Shown: positions 12,558 through 13,828 of the stretch, one piece after another
How positions within the stretch are numbered: position 1 is the stretch's first letter
Layout: the number at the start of each line of letters is the position of its first letter
Assembly: GCA_040380145.1 (NCBI GenBank)
Contig: JBEIJQ010000080.1
Span: forward strand, 1 to 13,828
From: JBEIJQ01 sp040380145
Lineage (GTDB): Bacteria; Bacteroidota; Bacteroidia; Chitinophagales; Saprospiraceae
Length of the DNA: 13,828 nt
Direction: 5' to 3'
The notes under the pieces: generated by a model
The model's input: only the letters and a program-made list of their open reading frames with translations
Database searches by the model: none
Told to the model about the DNA's origin: nothing
Position numbers and translations under genes: made by a program

Positions 12558-13607
12558 ATGCCCCCTACCCCAGCGATTGTTCCGCTCACGCCTTCCGAAA
12601 AAAGACAACTCCACATCTATTCAACGTTCATCATGCTGGTGGCGGTCCTGGTTTTGACGGGAATTTTTTTCGTCATGTTCGTCATTCCGGAGGATAAGCC
12701 CCCCAGATTCATCTTTGCCATTGTGGCGCCGATCATTCTGCTGGTGATGGCGTATTTTTCCTGGAGATTGTTTCGATTTGCCCAAAAAGGCGTTAAAAAC
12801 GTCGCCACCGGCAAAGTGAGCGGCAAAAAAATCCATGTGGGCCCCAAAAGCACAATGACGTACGAAATGACCGTGGGCGAGCATGTTTTCAAGGTCGGCG
12901 CAAAAGATTTTGACCGCCTGCGCGTAGGTGATGGCGCGGAAGTCCATTTCATTCCGGAAACAGATTATTTGCTGAAAATTTCCCCTGCGACGCTGGCAGA
13001 CACAAGCGGTTCGGAGCCGACGGTCCTCCAGACACCCGGATACGATGGGCAGCTGGTCGCTTTGGAGCCCGAGGAAAGCGCGTTGATCCGGAAAAAACTG
13101 ATCGAGGCCTTTTTGGTCCGAACGCTGCTCTTCGGGGTTTTGCTCGCGTTGCCGATCGTTTTCATAGCGATCGTAAATCCCCTGCCATGGGGCGAAACGA
13201 GCATTGTTCCCCTGCTCATTTCCGGTGCTGCGATCCCCTATCTGTTGGTGGGCCTGCCGTTGTTGGCCTTTTATTTTTGGCTCAACAAACAAACGGCGTA
13301 TCTGTATTCGGATTGGAAAAAAGGAGAAAAAAAATTGCTGAAAGAGAAGGTTTTGGACCGTATCACCAGCAACGGCAAAATATATCGATATGGCTCACCG
13401 CGTCCGAATGATTCCGAAAAATGGTACCGGACCGGCCCCATGTACTCGGTCCAAATATCCAAGCTCGAAGGCAACTATTTGGACACGGGTGTGCGTTGGA
13501 TCGAAGTGACGAGCCATGATTTTCAAGCCACCTCCGTCGGCGATGTCGTCACGGTGCGCCTGGCTCCCCTGAGCGAACTCCCTTTGGGCATCGGAGCCAA
13601 GCCCTGA
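12558..13607 (+). CDS. Membrane protein with duplicated 2-TM plus beta-domain module
   Basis: A 349-residue membrane protein with no family I can name with certainty; the layout resembles DUF3592-type proteins. Two hydrophobic helices (about 21-43 and 50-72) lead into a beta domain (about 78-145). A second helix pair (about 185-208 and 214-243) leads into another beta domain (about 254-345). The beta domains share an ending: DFDRLRVGDGAEVHFIP in the first and DFQATSVGDVVTVRLAP in the second, suggesting internal duplication. There is no signal peptide beyond the first helix. The beta domains probably lie in the cytoplasm or at the membrane face. It starts 63 bases after the LptD-like stop, with T4-accc-A4 9 bases before the ATG. 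The gap contains weak inverted repeats but no clear promoter box, so co-transcription is possible. Function is unknown. Confidence 0.75.
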   Translation: MPPTPAIVPLTPSEKRQLHIYSTFIMLVAVLVLTGIFFVMFVIPEDKPPRFIFAIVAPIILLVMAYFSWRLFRFAQKGVKNVATGKVSGKKIHVGPKSTMTYEMTVGEHVFKVGAKDFDRLRVGDGAEVHFIPETDYLLKISPATLADTSGSEPTVLQTPGYDGQLVALEPEESALIRKKLIEAFLVRTLLFGVLLALPIVFIAIVNPLPWGETSIVPLLISGAAIPYLLVGLPLLAFYFWLNKQTAYLYSDWKKGEKKLLKEKVLDRITSNGKIYRYGSPRPNDSEKWYRTGPMYSVQISKLEGNYLDTGVRWIEVTSHDFQATSVGDVVTVRLAPLSELPLGIGAKP

Positions 13608-13623
13608 CCGGAGGAAAGCCGAC

Positions 13624-13650
13624 GTGAAGGCGGACCTGCATGGCCTTCAC
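13624..13650. terminator. Inverted repeat between convergent genes
   Basis: GTGAAGGC (13624-13631) and GCCTTCAC (13643-13650) form a perfect 8-base stem with an 11-base loop. They lie in the convergent gap, and the right arm overlaps the stop codon of the permease on the minus strand. There is no U-tract on either side. The position fits a bidirectional terminator or mRNA 3'-end stabiliser. Confidence 0.4.
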
Positions 13651-13828
13651 CGCTTCCGCATCGCCTCGCCGAGGCCGAAAAAGCTAGCAAGCGTGGCCAT
13701 CAGGCCGAGGGCGGGAAAAACGCTGAGCCACCAGTCGCCGCGATGATCGTAGCCGAGGTGCAGCATGCGGCCCCAAGTGACGGTTTCGGGAGGCAGACCG
13801 AGCTGAAAGAACGACAGCGAGGCCTCCA
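13647..13828 (-). CDS. Oligopeptide-type ABC permease, C-terminal part (DppC/OppC-like)
   Basis: Only the last 59 codons are inside the window; the gene continues past the right edge. Seen: the frame opens with EASLSFFQLGLPPETVTWGRM, the highly conserved EAA-region end and loop of DppC/OppC-type permeases (the family usually reads EASLSFLGLG followed by a WG motif). A final hydrophobic helix, WWLSVFPALGLMATLASFF, and a short basic tail, EAMRKR, complete it. The protein would form half of the membrane channel for di- or oligopeptides or nickel, with a DppB-like partner and ATPases expected upstream beyond the window. The stop overlaps an inverted repeat. Substrate specificity cannot be judged from this fragment. 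Confidence 0.85.
   Translation of the reverse strand, partial: EASLSFFQLGLPPETVTWGRMLHLGYDHRGDWWLSVFPALGLMATLASFFGLGEAMRKR

Overview
The window looks like chromosomal housekeeping DNA from a Bacteroidota bacterium, possibly of the Saprospiria type; the class is a guess. The grounds are an LptD-like outer-membrane protein of the Bacteroidota kind, start codons with A-rich or T/A-rich leaders and no obvious Shine-Dalgarno sequences, and four perfect TAnnTTTG boxes (the Bacteroidota -7 promoter element) in the divergent intergenic regions. Coding DNA is GC-rich, while intergenic DNA is short and strikingly AT-rich. I see no transposase, integrase, CRISPR array, phage gene, rRNA or tRNA.

Left part (1-1474): a minus-strand feoA (ferrous iron uptake; feoB would lie off the left edge) diverges from a secreted protein with YD/RHS-like repeats. 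The 277-base region between them carries two small palindromes.

Centre-left (1475-7706): five minus-strand genes run in the order MacB/FtsX-type ABC permease, DoxX-like membrane protein, small uncharacterised protein, RNase R (rnr), GH36 alpha-galactosidase. Spacing is 42, 10, 126 and 39 bases, so they could form one operon or two (the 126-base gap before rnr is the likely break). They do not form one obvious pathway.

Centre (7861-9440): a plus-strand pair, ISC-type [2Fe-2S] ferredoxin (fdx) and iscX, is separated by a 95-base spacer of nested AT palindromes. It converges on folD (one-carbon metabolism) on the minus strand.

Right part (9603-13828): an LptD/OstA-like LPS-export protein diverges from folD and is followed by a membrane protein that appears to be an internal duplication of a two-helix plus beta-domain module. 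A truncated oligopeptide-type ABC permease (DppC/OppC-like C-terminus) enters from the right edge.

I found no complete novel multi-gene system. The signals most worth a second look are non-coding or structural: T-run/A-run palindromes in most gene leaders, mutually exclusive hairpins between fdx and iscX, the cysteine layout of the LptD-like protein, and the duplicated membrane module.
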